Positions 9,224 through 18,650 are shown, numbered from the stretch's first letter. The stretch is DNA of 64,000 bases from Pseudohalioglobus lutimaris (GCF_002866825.1 NZ_PKUS01000019.1:44581-108580), one strand, 5' to 3'. Numbers and translations are program-made. Notes: a model not told the origin generated them from the letters alone.

Positions 9224-10537
9224 ATGACCTCGCAAGCAGTAAAAATAGGAATATGCGGACTGGGCACTGTCGGTAGTGGAACCTTTAACGTATTGGGCCG
9301 AAACGCCGAAGCCATTGCTGCCCGCGCGCAGAGCAGCATAGAGGTCGTTCACGTCGGTGCGCGTCGCGACAACCCGGACTGTGACCTGGGTGCGACGCGG
9401 GTCAGCCGCGATGTTTTCGAGGTTGCACGGGACCCGGATGTTCAGATCCTGGTTGAGCTGATCGGCGGCACAACAGTAGCGAAAGATCTCGTGGAAGAAG
9501 CGCTGCGCAATGGCAAACACGTGGTGACAGCCAACAAGGCACTGATCGCAGAATTTGGCAATGAGCTGTTTGCGCTGGCGAAGGATCACCAGGCGGTGAT
9601 TTGCTATGAGGCTGCTGTTGCTGGCGGTATTCCCATCATCAAGGCACTGCGTGAGGGGCTGGCCGGTAATCGTATCGAGTGGCTGGCGGGTATCATAAAC
9701 GGTACCGGTAACTTTATTCTCAGCGAAATGCGCGACAAGGGCCGCGATTTTGCCGATGTTCTGGCAGAAGCGCAGGCGCTGGGGTATGCAGAGGCTGATC
9801 CTACTTTTGACGTGGAAGGTATCGACGCCGCGCACAAACTGGTTATTCTTGCATCACTCGCCTTCGGTATGCCCCTGAGGTTCAGCTCTGTTTACACTGA
9901 GGGTATTACCCGGCTGACACCGCAGGATGTTGAATATGCGGAGGAATTGGGTTATCGCATCAAGCACCTTGGGGTAGCGAAGCAGAGTAAGGCGGGCATC
10001 GAACTGCGCGTGCACCCGACCCTGATTCCTGAGGCCCGCCTGCTGGCCAACGTAAACGGAGTCAAGAATGCGGTGCTCGTTGAGGGCGATGCGGTTGGCC
10101 CGACGCTTTATTACGGAGCCGGTGCAGGCGCTGAGCCAACGGCGTCGGCAGTGGTCGCGGATATTGTCGACCTTGCGCGGGAGCTATCAGCTGGTCAGTC
10201 ATTCCGCGTGCCGTCGCTGGGTTTCGCCGACGAATGCCTGAACGACCTTCCGGTTGTCCCCATGGCTGAAGTGGTCACACCATGGTATCTGCGCATGGTC
10301 GCCGAGGATAAGCCCGGCGTGCTTTCGGCCATCGCCACCATTTTCAGTAACGAAGGCATCAGCATCGAAGCGCTGATTCAGAAGGCTCCAGCCGAGGGCG
10401 AGACCCGGGTGCCGCTGATCGTGCTCACCAATCGCGCAATGCAGGGCAGTGTGGACAAGGCGGTCAGTGCGATCGAGGCGCTGGATTCTATAAGTGGAGA
10501 AGTCGCCCGTATCCGGGTGGAAGTACTGGACGGTTAA
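9224..10537 (+). CDS. hom: Homoserine dehydrogenase (monofunctional, with ACT domain)
   Basis: It reduces aspartate semialdehyde to homoserine, the branch to threonine and methionine. The 437-residue protein has the Rossmann motif GICGLGTVGSGTFN at its N-terminus, the HTVTANKALI-type segment (KHVVTANKALIAEFG), and the catalytic region GIINGTGNFILSEM. The C-terminal ACT domain starts at about WYLRMVAEDKPGVLSAIA, where threonine feedback usually acts. The start at 9224 (MTSQAVKIG) is preferred over an in-frame ATG at 9176 that lies inside the previous gene. thrC follows after 10 bp. Confidence 0.94.
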   Translation: MTSQAVKIGICGLGTVGSGTFNVLGRNAEAIAARAQSSIEVVHVGARRDNPDCDLGATRVSRDVFEVARDPDVQILVELIGGTTVAKDLVEEALRNGKHVVTANKALIAEFGNELFALAKDHQAVICYEAAVAGGIPIIKALREGLAGNRIEWLAGIINGTGNFILSEMRDKGRDFADVLAEAQALGYAEADPTFDVEGIDAAHKLVILASLAFGMPLRFSSVYTEGITRLTPQDVEYAEELGYRIKHLGVAKQSKAGIELRVHPTLIPEARLLANVNGVKNAVLVEGDAVGPTLYYGAGAGAEPTASAVVADIVDLARELSAGQSFRVPSLGFADECLNDLPVVPMAEVVTPWYLRMVAEDKPGVLSAIATIFSNEGISIEALIQKAPAEGETRVPLIVLTNRAMQGSVDKAVSAIEALDSISGEVARIRVEVLDG

Positions 10538-10547
10538 GGTAGATACA

Positions 10548-11945
10548 GTGAAGTACATCAGCACGCGGGGCCAGGCCCCGACACTTAATTTCGAAGAAGT
10601 TCTACTGACAGGCCTGGCTTCAGACGGGGGCCTCTATGTACCGGAAACGCTACCGCAGTTCAGTCCTGCGGATATCGCCGAAATGGCCGGTATGAACTAC
10701 GCGCAGCTGGCGCAAAAGATCATCACCCCCTTTGTAGAGGACTGCATTCCCGGGCCCGACCTGCAGGCCATTCTTGAAGAGACTTACGCCGAGTTCAGGC
10801 ATGCTGCGGTTGCGCCCATGGTGCAAATTGCTAGCAACCAGTGGGTGCTGGAACTATTTCACGGGCCGACTCTGGCCTTCAAGGACTTTGCCCTGCAGTT
10901 GTTGGGGCGGCTACTGGACTACGTGCTGGAACGCAAGCACCAGAAAGTGGTGATCATGGGCGCCACCTCTGGCGATACCGGATCGGCTGCCATTGAAGGC
11001 TGCAAACGCTGCAATAACATTGATATTTTCATTCTGCACCCGCATGGCCGTGTCTCTGACGTACAGCGTAAACAGATGACTACGGTGGTGGGTGACAATA
11101 TTCACAACCTGGCGGTGCAGGGTAATTTCGATGACTGTCAGGCAATGGTTAAGGCCAGTTTTAACGACCGCAGTTTCCTGCCCGCTGATCGCAGCCTGGT
11201 GGCGGTCAACTCGATAAACTGGGCGCGCATCATGGCGCAGATTGTCTACTATTTTTATGCTGCCGTTGCCCTGGGCGCTCCCGCCCGGAAGATCGCTTTC
11301 TCTGTCCCTACCGGTAATTTCGGCGATATATTCGCTGGCTACCTCGCCAGGCAGATGGGGTTGCCCGTGGAGCGATTGATTATCGCCACCAACAGCAACG
11401 ATGTACTGCACCGTGTGTTGACCACAGGAACCTACGCCAGGCAAACCCTGGAACATACGCTCTCACCGAGCATGGATATTTCTGTTTCCTCAAATTTTGA
11501 GCGCCTGTTGTTTGATCTTTATGGTCGGGATGGCGCAGCCATTAATGACCTGATGGCACGTTTCGCCGACGGTGATATCAGCTTCAACGACCAGGCCATG
11601 TCGGAAGTCAAGGAGCTGTTCTCCAGCTACCGGGTAGACGATGCACAGACCTGCGCACAGATGGCCGCGACCTGGGACAGCTGTGAATATATGCTTGATC
11701 CCCACAGCGCAATCGGCGTCAAGGCGGCCTTGAACTGCGACCTGCCGGCGTCGGTACCCGTGGTGACCCTGGCCACAGCGCATCCGGCGAAATTTCCCGC
11801 GGCTGTCAAAACAGCGGGCCTGGATGATGAGCCGGTGTTGCCGCACCACCTGCGTGATCTTTTCGATCGCCCCGAGCGCTCTGAGGTGCTGCCCAACGAG
11901 CTGGCTGCGGTGCAGGCGTTTATGGCGGAGAACATCAACGCTTGA
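10548..11945 (+). CDS. thrC: Threonine synthase
   Basis: This PLP enzyme converts O-phosphohomoserine to threonine. The 465-residue protein starts at GTG 10548 (VKYISTRGQAPTLNFEE), behind AAGGTAG. The PLP lysine is in HGPTLAFKDFALQLLG, and the phosphate-binding stretch is MGATSGDTGSAAIEG. The N-terminal MKYxSTRG sequence and the length are those of the Pseudomonas-type long ThrC. It is 10 bp after hom, so the two are surely co-transcribed. Confidence 0.95.
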   Translation: MKYISTRGQAPTLNFEEVLLTGLASDGGLYVPETLPQFSPADIAEMAGMNYAQLAQKIITPFVEDCIPGPDLQAILEETYAEFRHAAVAPMVQIASNQWVLELFHGPTLAFKDFALQLLGRLLDYVLERKHQKVVIMGATSGDTGSAAIEGCKRCNNIDIFILHPHGRVSDVQRKQMTTVVGDNIHNLAVQGNFDDCQAMVKASFNDRSFLPADRSLVAVNSINWARIMAQIVYYFYAAVALGAPARKIAFSVPTGNFGDIFAGYLARQMGLPVERLIIATNSNDVLHRVLTTGTYARQTLEHTLSPSMDISVSSNFERLLFDLYGRDGAAINDLMARFADGDISFNDQAMSEVKELFSSYRVDDAQTCAQMAATWDSCEYMLDPHSAIGVKAALNCDLPASVPVVTLATAHPAKFPAAVKTAGLDDEPVLPHHLRDLFDRPERSEVLPNELAAVQAFMAENINA

Positions 11946-11958
11946 GCGGGGCCACCCG

Positions 11959-13689
11959 GTGCAAAAATTGATTCGTCGTCGCGAGGCCAATCCGGGTGTG
12001 GACTGGGCCGAAGGCGGATTGCATCCGTTGCTGGCACGGGTCTACACGGGTCGAGGGGTGGCGGCCCCAGATGAACTGGAACTGGGTCTTGGGCATCTTG
12101 TTCTTCCCGACAAGCTGTTGCATGCGGACCGAGCCGCGATTCTTCTTGCCGATGCGCTGGCGGCAGACAAGCACATTCTGATTGTGGGCGACTACGATGC
12201 TGACGGCGCGACCAGCACGGCGCTGGCCGTGTCTGTGCTGCGTGATTTCGGTTGCCGGCATGTGTCATATCTGGTCCCCAATCGCTTTGAGTACGGCTAC
12301 GGGCTCACCCCGGAAATTGTCGAGCTCGCCATCACCAATGGTTCTCCCGATATCATCGTCACCGTGGACAACGGTATATCCAGTATTGAGGGAGTGGCCG
12401 CAGCGCGGGACGCAGGCATACGCACTCTTATCACTGACCATCACCTGGCAGGCACGACGCTCCCCGACGCCGAGGTTATCGTCAATCCCAACCAGCCCGG
12501 CTGCGAGTTTCCCAGTAAGAATCTTGCGGGTGTTGGCGTAATCTTCTATATCATGCTGGCGCTGCGTGCTGAGTTGCGCCGCAGGGACTGGTTTGCAGGC
12601 AGGAAGGAACCCAACCTGTCGCAATACGCTGACCTTGTCGCGTTGGGGACGGTGGCTGATGTGGTGCCGCTGGATCGCAACAACCGCATTCTGGTGGCCG
12701 CCGGTTTGCAGCGTATTCGCAAGAGTCAGGCTCGCCCGGGCATCATGGCCCTGCTGGAGGTGGCATCGCGCTCACCGCATAACGTGGTTGCGTCTGACCT
12801 GGGGTTTGCGGTGGGGCCAAGGATAAACGCCGCGGGTCGTCTGGATGACATCTCGGTGGGTATCGAGTGTTTGCTGCAGCATGACCATGCTGCCGCGCGG
12901 GCTCTGGCCGCAGAACTACACCAGAAGAACCAGGACCGGCGACTGATTGAGGCGGACATGCAGCAACAGGCATTACAGCTGCTTGATCAGATCACTGTGG
13001 AGACCGAGAGTGCACCGGTTGCCATGACCCTGTACCAGCCCGACTGGCACCAGGGTGTGATCGGTATTCTGGCGTCACGTATAAAGGACAGGTTACATCG
13101 GCCGACCATTGCCTTCGCAGATGGCGACGCGGGTGAAATAAAGGGTTCAGCGCGATCCATTCCCGGAATACACATCCGCGATATCCTGGACGCCGTGGCA
13201 ACGCGACATCCGGGAATGATCCTCAAGTTTGGTGGTCACGCTATGGCCGCTGGTTTGTCTATTCCACGCGACGCCTACGCAGCCTTCCATGATGCGTTTG
13301 TCGCTGAAGTTGAGTTGCATGCCGAGGAGGTGATGCTGCAGGCGGTCATTGAATCAGACGGTGAGTTGGCGCCCGACGACTTCAATCTGGAACTGGCCAG
13401 CGCATTACGTTTCGCAGGGCCATGGGGACAGCACTTTCCTGAGCCGGTTTTTGACGGCGTCTTCGATATCATCAATCAGCGCCTGGTGGGAGAGAAGCAT
13501 CTCAAGCTGGTACTGTCCCACCCGGACAGCGCACAGCTACTGGATGTTATCGCGTTCAATATAGACCCACAGGAATGGCCGAACCAGACGCTTTCCCGGG
13601 TGCACCTTGCCTATCGCCTGGACGTCAACGAGTTTCGCGGCAGACGCAGTGTGCAATTGGTCGCAGAGCACCTCAGCGCCGCTGAATAA
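11959..13689 (+). CDS. recJ: Single-stranded-DNA-specific exonuclease RecJ
   Basis: RecJ is a 5'-3' ssDNA exonuclease used in RecF-pathway recombination and mismatch repair. The 576-residue product has DHH-domain motifs in order: HILIVGDYDADGATSTAL, VTVDNGI, ITDHHLAG and GTVADVVPL. The DHHA1 and OB regions carry FGGHAMAAGLSI. The start is GTG at 11959, 13 bp after thrC, and gives the family's usual length (E. coli RecJ is 577). Longer in-frame versions would overlap thrC heavily. Confidence 0.95.
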   Translation: MQKLIRRREANPGVDWAEGGLHPLLARVYTGRGVAAPDELELGLGHLVLPDKLLHADRAAILLADALAADKHILIVGDYDADGATSTALAVSVLRDFGCRHVSYLVPNRFEYGYGLTPEIVELAITNGSPDIIVTVDNGISSIEGVAAARDAGIRTLITDHHLAGTTLPDAEVIVNPNQPGCEFPSKNLAGVGVIFYIMLALRAELRRRDWFAGRKEPNLSQYADLVALGTVADVVPLDRNNRILVAAGLQRIRKSQARPGIMALLEVASRSPHNVVASDLGFAVGPRINAAGRLDDISVGIECLLQHDHAAARALAAELHQKNQDRRLIEADMQQQALQLLDQITVETESAPVAMTLYQPDWHQGVIGILASRIKDRLHRPTIAFADGDAGEIKGSARSIPGIHIRDILDAVATRHPGMILKFGGHAMAAGLSIPRDAYAAFHDAFVAEVELHAEEVMLQAVIESDGELAPDDFNLELASALRFAGPWGQHFPEPVFDGVFDIINQRLVGEKHLKLVLSHPDSAQLLDVIAFNIDPQEWPNQTLSRVHLAYRLDVNEFRGRRSVQLVAEHLSAAE

Positions 13690-13733
13690 CTGCGCCCCCT
13701 GGCGGCGACAGAATTCGACGCCCGCAGCAGGTG

Positions 13734-15053
13734 TTATGGCGACAAGGCTTGCTCCAGCGAACGGCGCAGTTTGTCCACCATCTCGTCTACCTGCTCTCGG
13801 GTAATGATCAGCGGTGGGCAGACGGCGAGTGCGTTGCCGGCCACGTTACGTACAATCAGTCCGTTTTCCTGGCAGGCCAACGTTGCTCGTTTCGCCAGGT
13901 CTACGTCCGGGGTCCTGTCATCACGGTTGCTTACCAACTCTACCGCAGCAAGCAGGCCTGCCCCGCGCACCTCACCGACAGACTCCATGTCGGCGAACTC
14001 TTGCAGGCGGCTCTGCAGGTACTCCCCCACGCTCGCTGCATTGGCGTAGAGCCCGTCGCGTTCGTATATCTCCAGGGTCTTTAATGCAGCGGCACATGCT
14101 ACCGGGTGTCCTGAATAGGTAAAGCCGTGGCCGAACACGCCGACTTCGTTGCTGGCGGAGATCATGGGTTCGTAGAGGTCGCCGCGGATCACTGAAGCAC
14201 TGATAGGGTAGTAAGCGGAGGATAATTGCTTCGCGAAAGTCATCATCGCCGGCTTTTGGATATTCACGGTTTCACAGCCGAACAGCTTGCCGGTGCGTCC
14301 GAACCCGGTGATAACCTCATCCGCCCAGAAAAGGATATCGTGCTTCTCCAGAATGGCCTGCACGGCCTCATAGTATCCGGCTGGCGGTACGATCACGCCG
14401 CTTGCACCGGTGATGGGCTCGGCGATAAACGCGGCAATCGTATCTGGCCCCTCGCTCAGAATGAGCTGTTCAAGGTTGGCGGTGATACGCGCCACAAAGT
14501 CTGCCTCGCTCTCCCCGGGTTTTGCACCGCGGTAGTAGTGCGGGTGGTCCGTGCGCAGAATGCCCAGGGCATCCAGGGGGGCGTCGAAGTGGGCGAGGTT
14601 GGCGGGCAGACTGGTCAGGGAACCTGCCGCCACGGTAACGCCGTGATAGGCGCGTTCGCGGGTAATGATCTTGCGTTTTTCCGGTTTGCCAATGGCGTTA
14701 AAGTAATAACGCAGCAATTTGATGTGCGTGTCATTAGCGTCGGACCCTGAGTTGCCGAAAAACACCATGGCCTTGTCGACCGGGACCATGCCGGCAAGCT
14801 TGTCAGCGAGGTCAATCACCGGTTGGTGGCTTTTGCCGCCAAATGTATGTGAAAAGGACAGGGTTGCCAGCTGTGAACTGATGGTATCGATTAGTTCGCG
14901 GTTGCCATAGCCAAGCCCGGTGCACCAGAGCCCTGCAAGACCTTCAAGGTATTGCTTGCCGCTCTGGTCATAAACGTAAATGCCTTCACCGCGCTCAAAC
15001 AGCAATTGTTCGGTGGCCGAGAGGTTGGTAGTGGGATAAATAACTGCAGACAT
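13734..15053 (-). CDS. Class III PLP aminotransferase (omega-amino acid/amine:pyruvate type)
   Basis: This 439-residue class III aminotransferase has LWCTGLGYGNREL and FFGNSGSDANDTHIKL (cofactor phosphate binding). It also has RAYHGVTVAAGSLT, AFIAEPITGASGVIVPP, the PLP Asp in FWADEVITGFGRTG and the lysine in MMTFAKQLSSAYYPISA. The family transfers amino groups from omega-amino acids, diamines or amines to pyruvate or 2-oxoglutarate. The substrate is not predictable here. It is divergent from a LysR regulator whose likely operator lies in the shared 187-bp gap, so it is probably the regulator's target. Confidence 0.86.
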   Translation of the reverse strand: MSAVIYPTTNLSATEQLLFERGEGIYVYDQSGKQYLEGLAGLWCTGLGYGNRELIDTISSQLATLSFSHTFGGKSHQPVIDLADKLAGMVPVDKAMVFFGNSGSDANDTHIKLLRYYFNAIGKPEKRKIITRERAYHGVTVAAGSLTSLPANLAHFDAPLDALGILRTDHPHYYRGAKPGESEADFVARITANLEQLILSEGPDTIAAFIAEPITGASGVIVPPAGYYEAVQAILEKHDILFWADEVITGFGRTGKLFGCETVNIQKPAMMTFAKQLSSAYYPISASVIRGDLYEPMISASNEVGVFGHGFTYSGHPVACAAALKTLEIYERDGLYANAASVGEYLQSRLQEFADMESVGEVRGAGLLAAVELVSNRDDRTPDVDLAKRATLACQENGLIVRNVAGNALAVCPPLIITREQVDEMVDKLRRSLEQALSP

Positions 15054-15169
15054 AATCTTTTCCTGTGCGATCGCGGCTCTGGTTCAGTACCCATGGCACA
15101 GGCCACGATAAAGGGGCAGCGCTGTGTCCGAAGACGAACGGCAAACTATTCGGGCGGTGAATCGCAAGT

Positions 15170-15214
15170 TTATGGTTTGTTTCGCTCACGACAAGCGATA
15201 TATTTCTACCATAA
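15170..15214. promoter_or_regulatory. Nested inverted repeats, likely LysR operator
   Basis: TTATGGT (15170-15176) and ACCATAA (15208-15214) form a 7-bp perfect inverted repeat. It encloses a second one, TCGCT (15182-15186) and AGCGA (15194-15198), whose T-N-A spacing suits a LysR site. Both lie in the gap between the divergent aminotransferase and lysR genes. Confidence 0.45.
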
Positions 15215-15240
15215 TGGTGAGAAAAGCTAACCAGAAGACA

Positions 15241-16131
15241 ATGCAGATATCACGTCGCAATTTACCCCTGAACGCACTGCGCAGCTTCGAAGCCGCTGCA
15301 CGCCACTGCCACCTGCGTCGCGCCGCAGCCGAGCTCGGGGTGACGCACGGTGCCGTCTCCCGCCAGATTCGGCAGTTGGAAGAGCAGTTGGGCGTCCGCT
15401 TATTTGATCGCAGCGGTCGCAGTCTGGTGTTGAGCGAACCCGGACGCAGGCTGTTGCAGGTGGTCACCGACGCACTGGACCGGCTCACCGAGGGTACGCT
15501 GTCGATTGACCCGGGCTCTCTCCGGGGTGCGTTGGTAATTGGCGCGCCGCCGTCCATTTCTGCTTGTTGGTTACTGGCCATGGTGGGTAAGTTCCAGCGC
15601 AGCTATCCTGAAATCGAGGTGCGCGTGGAAGATGTGCAGCCCATGCAACGCGAACTTCCCCCGGAGATCGAGGTTGCCGTGTGCTTTGGGGAGCCGGACG
15701 CGCCGCGCAGGGTGGTGCGGGAGTTATTCCGGGAGCGTTATGCGCCGGTGGCCAGTCCGGGACTGATACCGGCGGGTGGCTTCAGCGGCCGTGCTGCGGA
15801 CCTTTTGCAGTTGCCATTGATTCATGATCGTCATGATCGTTGGCAGCGCTGGCTGGCCAATGAGGGGCTGGACCCACAACAGGCTGAGGTGCATCTTCAT
15901 GTACGCGATTCCTACCTCGGGATCTGTGCAGCGCGGGACGGCTGCGGCGTCTTTCTCGCCGATCGCATAGAGGTCGGTGCTGATCTGCGCACCGGCAACC
16001 TGGTTGCGCTGGGGGAGCCTGGGGTGGAGGCCCGGTTCTCACATTACCTGGTTACCGAGCAGCCTGATGTTATCGGCGTACGAGCCCGCCTGTTCGCCGA
16101 ATACCTGGTTCGAGAGCTGGCCGTCGGCTGA
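15241..16131 (+). CDS. LysR-family transcriptional regulator (GcvA-like)
   Basis: This is a 296-residue LysR regulator. The winged HTH spans about residues 8-66 and reads LPLNALRSFEAAARHCHLRR, then AAAELGVTHGAVSRQIRQLE. This 'LPxLxALRxFEAAAR' opening is typical of the GcvA subgroup. The rest is a periplasmic-binding-protein-like effector domain. The start is the ATG at 15241; an in-frame ATG at 15214 would add nine residues. It is divergent from the class III aminotransferase, which suggests local control of that gene. Confidence 0.85.
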   Translation: MQISRRNLPLNALRSFEAAARHCHLRRAAAELGVTHGAVSRQIRQLEEQLGVRLFDRSGRSLVLSEPGRRLLQVVTDALDRLTEGTLSIDPGSLRGALVIGAPPSISACWLLAMVGKFQRSYPEIEVRVEDVQPMQRELPPEIEVAVCFGEPDAPRRVVRELFRERYAPVASPGLIPAGGFSGRAADLLQLPLIHDRHDRWQRWLANEGLDPQQAEVHLHVRDSYLGICAARDGCGVFLADRIEVGADLRTGNLVALGEPGVEARFSHYLVTEQPDVIGVRARLFAEYLVRELAVG

Positions 16132-16179
16132 TCTTTCTGGAGTAGCACGGGGAGATTTTCAGCATGTTTTCCGCAATAC

Positions 16180-16210
16180 TTGACCTTCCAGTGACAGGAA
16201 GGTTTAGATT
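16180..16210 (+). promoter_or_regulatory. MerR/CueR-type promoter with 19-bp spacer and palindromic operator
   Basis: The -35 TTGACC (16180-16185) and -10 TAGATT (16205-16210) are separated by 19 bp. Within the spacer lies the palindrome ACCTTCC-N7-GGAAGGT (16183-16203). A 19-bp spacer with a centred palindrome is the hallmark of promoters activated by DNA distortion by MerR-family regulators. It precedes the cueR-like gene, so the pair is autoregulated. Confidence 0.85.
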
Positions 16211-16237
16211 GTTGCATATCAACCAGTGGAGGTGCCT

Positions 16238-16642
16238 ATGAATATATCGGAAGCGGCGCGCCGCAGCGGACTCAGCAGCAAGACCATTCGCTACTATGAA
16301 GAGATTGGACTGATCGAGACCGCGCGCCGCAGCGACAACGGTTATCGCCAGTATGAGGCGAAGGAGGTCGCGCAACTGCAGTTTCTCGCCCGCGCCCGGG
16401 AGGTGGGTTTTGACATAGAAGAGTGTCGACAACTGCTGCACCTGCAGCATGACAGCGGACGCCAGAGTCGACATGCCCGCACCCTGGTACTGGAAAAAAG
16501 CGCGCAACTGCAGGCGCGCATCGAATCCCTGCAGGCCATGCAGGAAGTGCTGCAGGACATGGCCAGCCGCTGTCACGGTGACGAGGGACCCGAGTGCGCG
16601 ATTCTGGATGATCTCGCGGGCGGCAAGGAAGCCCGGGAATGA
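16238..16642 (+). CDS. CueR-like MerR-family copper-responsive regulator
   Basis: This 134-residue MerR protein has the DNA-binding region MNISEAARRSGLSSKTIRYY, a dimerisation helix and a metal loop. Cys112 and Cys120 with Ser77 fall at the same positions as in E. coli CueR. This points to Cu(I)/Ag(I) sensing rather than Zn(II), where position 77-79 is Cys. The start ATG 16238 is fixed by a GGAGG SD; a GTG twelve bases upstream would bury it. The stop overlaps the permease ATG by four bases, so the two are translationally coupled. Confidence 0.88.
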   Translation: MNISEAARRSGLSSKTIRYYEEIGLIETARRSDNGYRQYEAKEVAQLQFLARAREVGFDIEECRQLLHLQHDSGRQSRHARTLVLEKSAQLQARIESLQAMQEVLQDMASRCHGDEGPECAILDDLAGGKEARE

Positions 16643-17826
16643 GTGAGGTTACCGGCAAGTTTTCTGACTGTTGCCACCACCCTGCTGGAGACGCTGCTGA
16701 GGAGCATCGTGGTTCTGTGCAGGATGCGATGGAGGGTGGACACGATGCGACCGGTGGTGGCAAGCAGTCTGCGGACAGCTGTCACAGTGAGCCCGGCAAT
16801 GGCGACAGCTGCTGCGAAACACCAGCCAGAAAAGATTATTTTTTCTGGACCTGTCTGATCCTCGTGAGCATCGCCTATCCTATGGGCGCTTTCCTGCCTC
16901 ATCAGCACGACAGTGCGTTGAGTGTATTTACCGGTGGCGTATTCGAGCTCTTCAATCTCATGTGGTGGGGTATCGCCCTGGGTATCATTTTTGTGGGCCT
17001 GCTAAGTCGCATTCCCCGCGAGCTGGTAATGGGTGTGCTCGGTCGTGACGGCGGTATTCACGGCCTTTTTCGCGCCACGCTTGCGGGCGTGTTTCTGGAC
17101 TTGTGTAGCCATGGCATTCTCGCTGTCGGCATGAAACTGTATGAACGCGGTGCCAGCGTTGGCCAGGTCATGGCCCTTCTGCTGGCAAGTCCATGGAATT
17201 CGTTTTCCCTGACGCTCATTCTGTTCGGCCTGATCGGTGTCAGCTGGACCCTGCTGTTCATCCTGCTGTCGCTGGTAATCGGTATTGTCAGTGGCCTGAT
17301 TTTTGACGCGCTGACCGCGCGAGGTACTTTGCCGCGCAACCCGTGGCAGGATGAGTTGGGTGAGGAGCGTCCGCTGGGGGAAATGTGGCGGGAGATGCGT
17401 CAGTCAATGCGCTTTTCCCTGTCCGGCACAGGGGGCATACTCCGCGAGGGTTTCGTCGGCTCACGGGTAGTGATTCGCTGGTCCCTTTTCGGATTGATCC
17501 TCGCTGGCCTGATCCGCGCGCTGGTGCCGGAAGAGGCCTTTGCAACGTGGTTCGGCGCTACCTTTGCGGGCCTTTGGCTGACACTGCTGGCCACTACCAT
17601 CATTGAAGTCTGCTCAGAGGGCTCCACACCCATAGCAGCGGACCTGATGAACCGTGCCAACGCCCCGGGTAATGCCTTTACCTTCCTGATGGCGGGCGTG
17701 GCCACGGATTACACGGAAGTAATGTCCATTCGCGACACCACCCGGTCGTGGAAAATTGCGTTGTTCCTGCCGTTGATTACGGTGCCGCAGGTGATGGTGA
17801 TCGGTTTTATCCTGAACCAGTTCTGA
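16639..17826 (+). CDS. SO_0444-type Cu/Zn efflux permease (ArsP_1/DUF318 family)
   Basis: This 395-residue membrane permease of the ArsP_1 (PF03773) superfamily has about eight to ten TM segments after residue 66. It carries the conserved SPWNSFSLTLILFGLIG segment and the internal repeat CSHGILAVG / CSEGSTPIAADL. The N-terminal 60 residues are hydrophilic and rich in Cys and His: C11, C12, H13, H14, H23, H35, C48, H49, C58, C59. These look like a cytosolic metal-binding tail. With the CueR-like sensor immediately upstream (4-bp overlap), copper or zinc export is the inferred role. Confidence 0.85.
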   Translation: MSEVTGKFSDCCHHPAGDAAEEHRGSVQDAMEGGHDATGGGKQSADSCHSEPGNGDSCCETPARKDYFFWTCLILVSIAYPMGAFLPHQHDSALSVFTGGVFELFNLMWWGIALGIIFVGLLSRIPRELVMGVLGRDGGIHGLFRATLAGVFLDLCSHGILAVGMKLYERGASVGQVMALLLASPWNSFSLTLILFGLIGVSWTLLFILLSLVIGIVSGLIFDALTARGTLPRNPWQDELGEERPLGEMWREMRQSMRFSLSGTGGILREGFVGSRVVIRWSLFGLILAGLIRALVPEEAFATWFGATFAGLWLTLLATTIIEVCSEGSTPIAADLMNRANAPGNAFTFLMAGVATDYTEVMSIRDTTRSWKIALFLPLITVPQVMVIGFILNQF

Positions 17827-17935
17827 ATAGCGGGACGCTCAGAATACGACGCCTGGGTCAGCCCGGGTAGCGGTATCCTGGTGCAGCGCTGCGGACCTGG
17901 CAATCTGTTGCGAGCCGACGAAAGCCTGCTGCCAA

Positions 17936-18598
17936 TCAGAAATCTGCCGGGCAGTCTCCACTCAACCACTCCCCGGTGGCCGGATGCTCAAACGCCAGAT
18001 AGCTAGCGTGCAGCAGCAGGCGGTCAGCCATGGCCAACGCCGTGGGGTGTGCGTACATATCGCAGCCGAGAATGGGATGTCCCAGCTCACGCATGTGGAT
18101 GCGCAACTGGTGTGATCGGCCCGTAACCGGCTTCAGCAACATGCGGGTGCGGTCTGCCATGCGCTCCATCACTTCGAAGCGGGTCAGCGCATGTTTACCC
18201 TGTTCGTGGTCGATCATTTGCAAGGGCCGCCGTTCCCAGTCGCAGCGTATGGGGAGTTCCACCTGGCCGGTGTCCTCTTCCACCACGCCGTAGACGATAG
18301 CGTCGTATCGCTTTTCGACTTTACGCTCCTGGAATTGCCGGCTGATATGCGCGTGGGTGGGCTTATCGAGGGGGATAACCATGATACCTGAGGTGTCCAG
18401 GTCCAGGCGGTGAACGATGGTGGCCGTAGGGTATTGCTGCTGCAGGCGGGTAATCAGGCAGTCCTTGTTGAGAGGATGGCGCCCGGGTATTGACAGCAGC
18501 AGGTCGGGTTTACGCACCAGCAGCAGGTTCTCATCCTGATAAAGAATGCGAATCTCCTCCTGGCTGTGGGGGACGATGTAGGGCGGCAAGTCGGTCAT
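17936..18598 (-). CDS. rluA: RluA-type pseudouridine synthase
   Basis: It isomerises uridine to pseudouridine in 23S rRNA (U746) and some tRNAs (U32). The 220-residue length matches E. coli RluA (219) and is shorter than RluC or RluD, because the S4 domain is absent. Visible motifs are the catalytic HRLDLDTSGIMVIPL, the KRYDAIVYG segment, and the C-terminal GRSHQLRIHMRELGHPILGCDMY. The start is set at ATG 18598 (MTDLPPYIVP); an 18-residue extension would overlap the divergent methyltransferase gene. Confidence 0.9.
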   Translation of the reverse strand: MTDLPPYIVPHSQEEIRILYQDENLLLVRKPDLLLSIPGRHPLNKDCLITRLQQQYPTATIVHRLDLDTSGIMVIPLDKPTHAHISRQFQERKVEKRYDAIVYGVVEEDTGQVELPIRCDWERRPLQMIDHEQGKHALTRFEVMERMADRTRMLLKPVTGRSHQLRIHMRELGHPILGCDMYAHPTALAMADRLLLHASYLAFEHPATGEWLSGDCPADF

Positions 18599-18650
18599 GG
18601 CCGGTAGTGTAAAGTCCGCCGCCCAGATAACAAGCGTATAATCTGCAGCC

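Noticed and set aside
14226..14750. 174-codon plus-strand open frame inside the class III aminotransferase
   Set aside because: It runs antisense to a well-supported gene and has no domain or ribosome-binding support.
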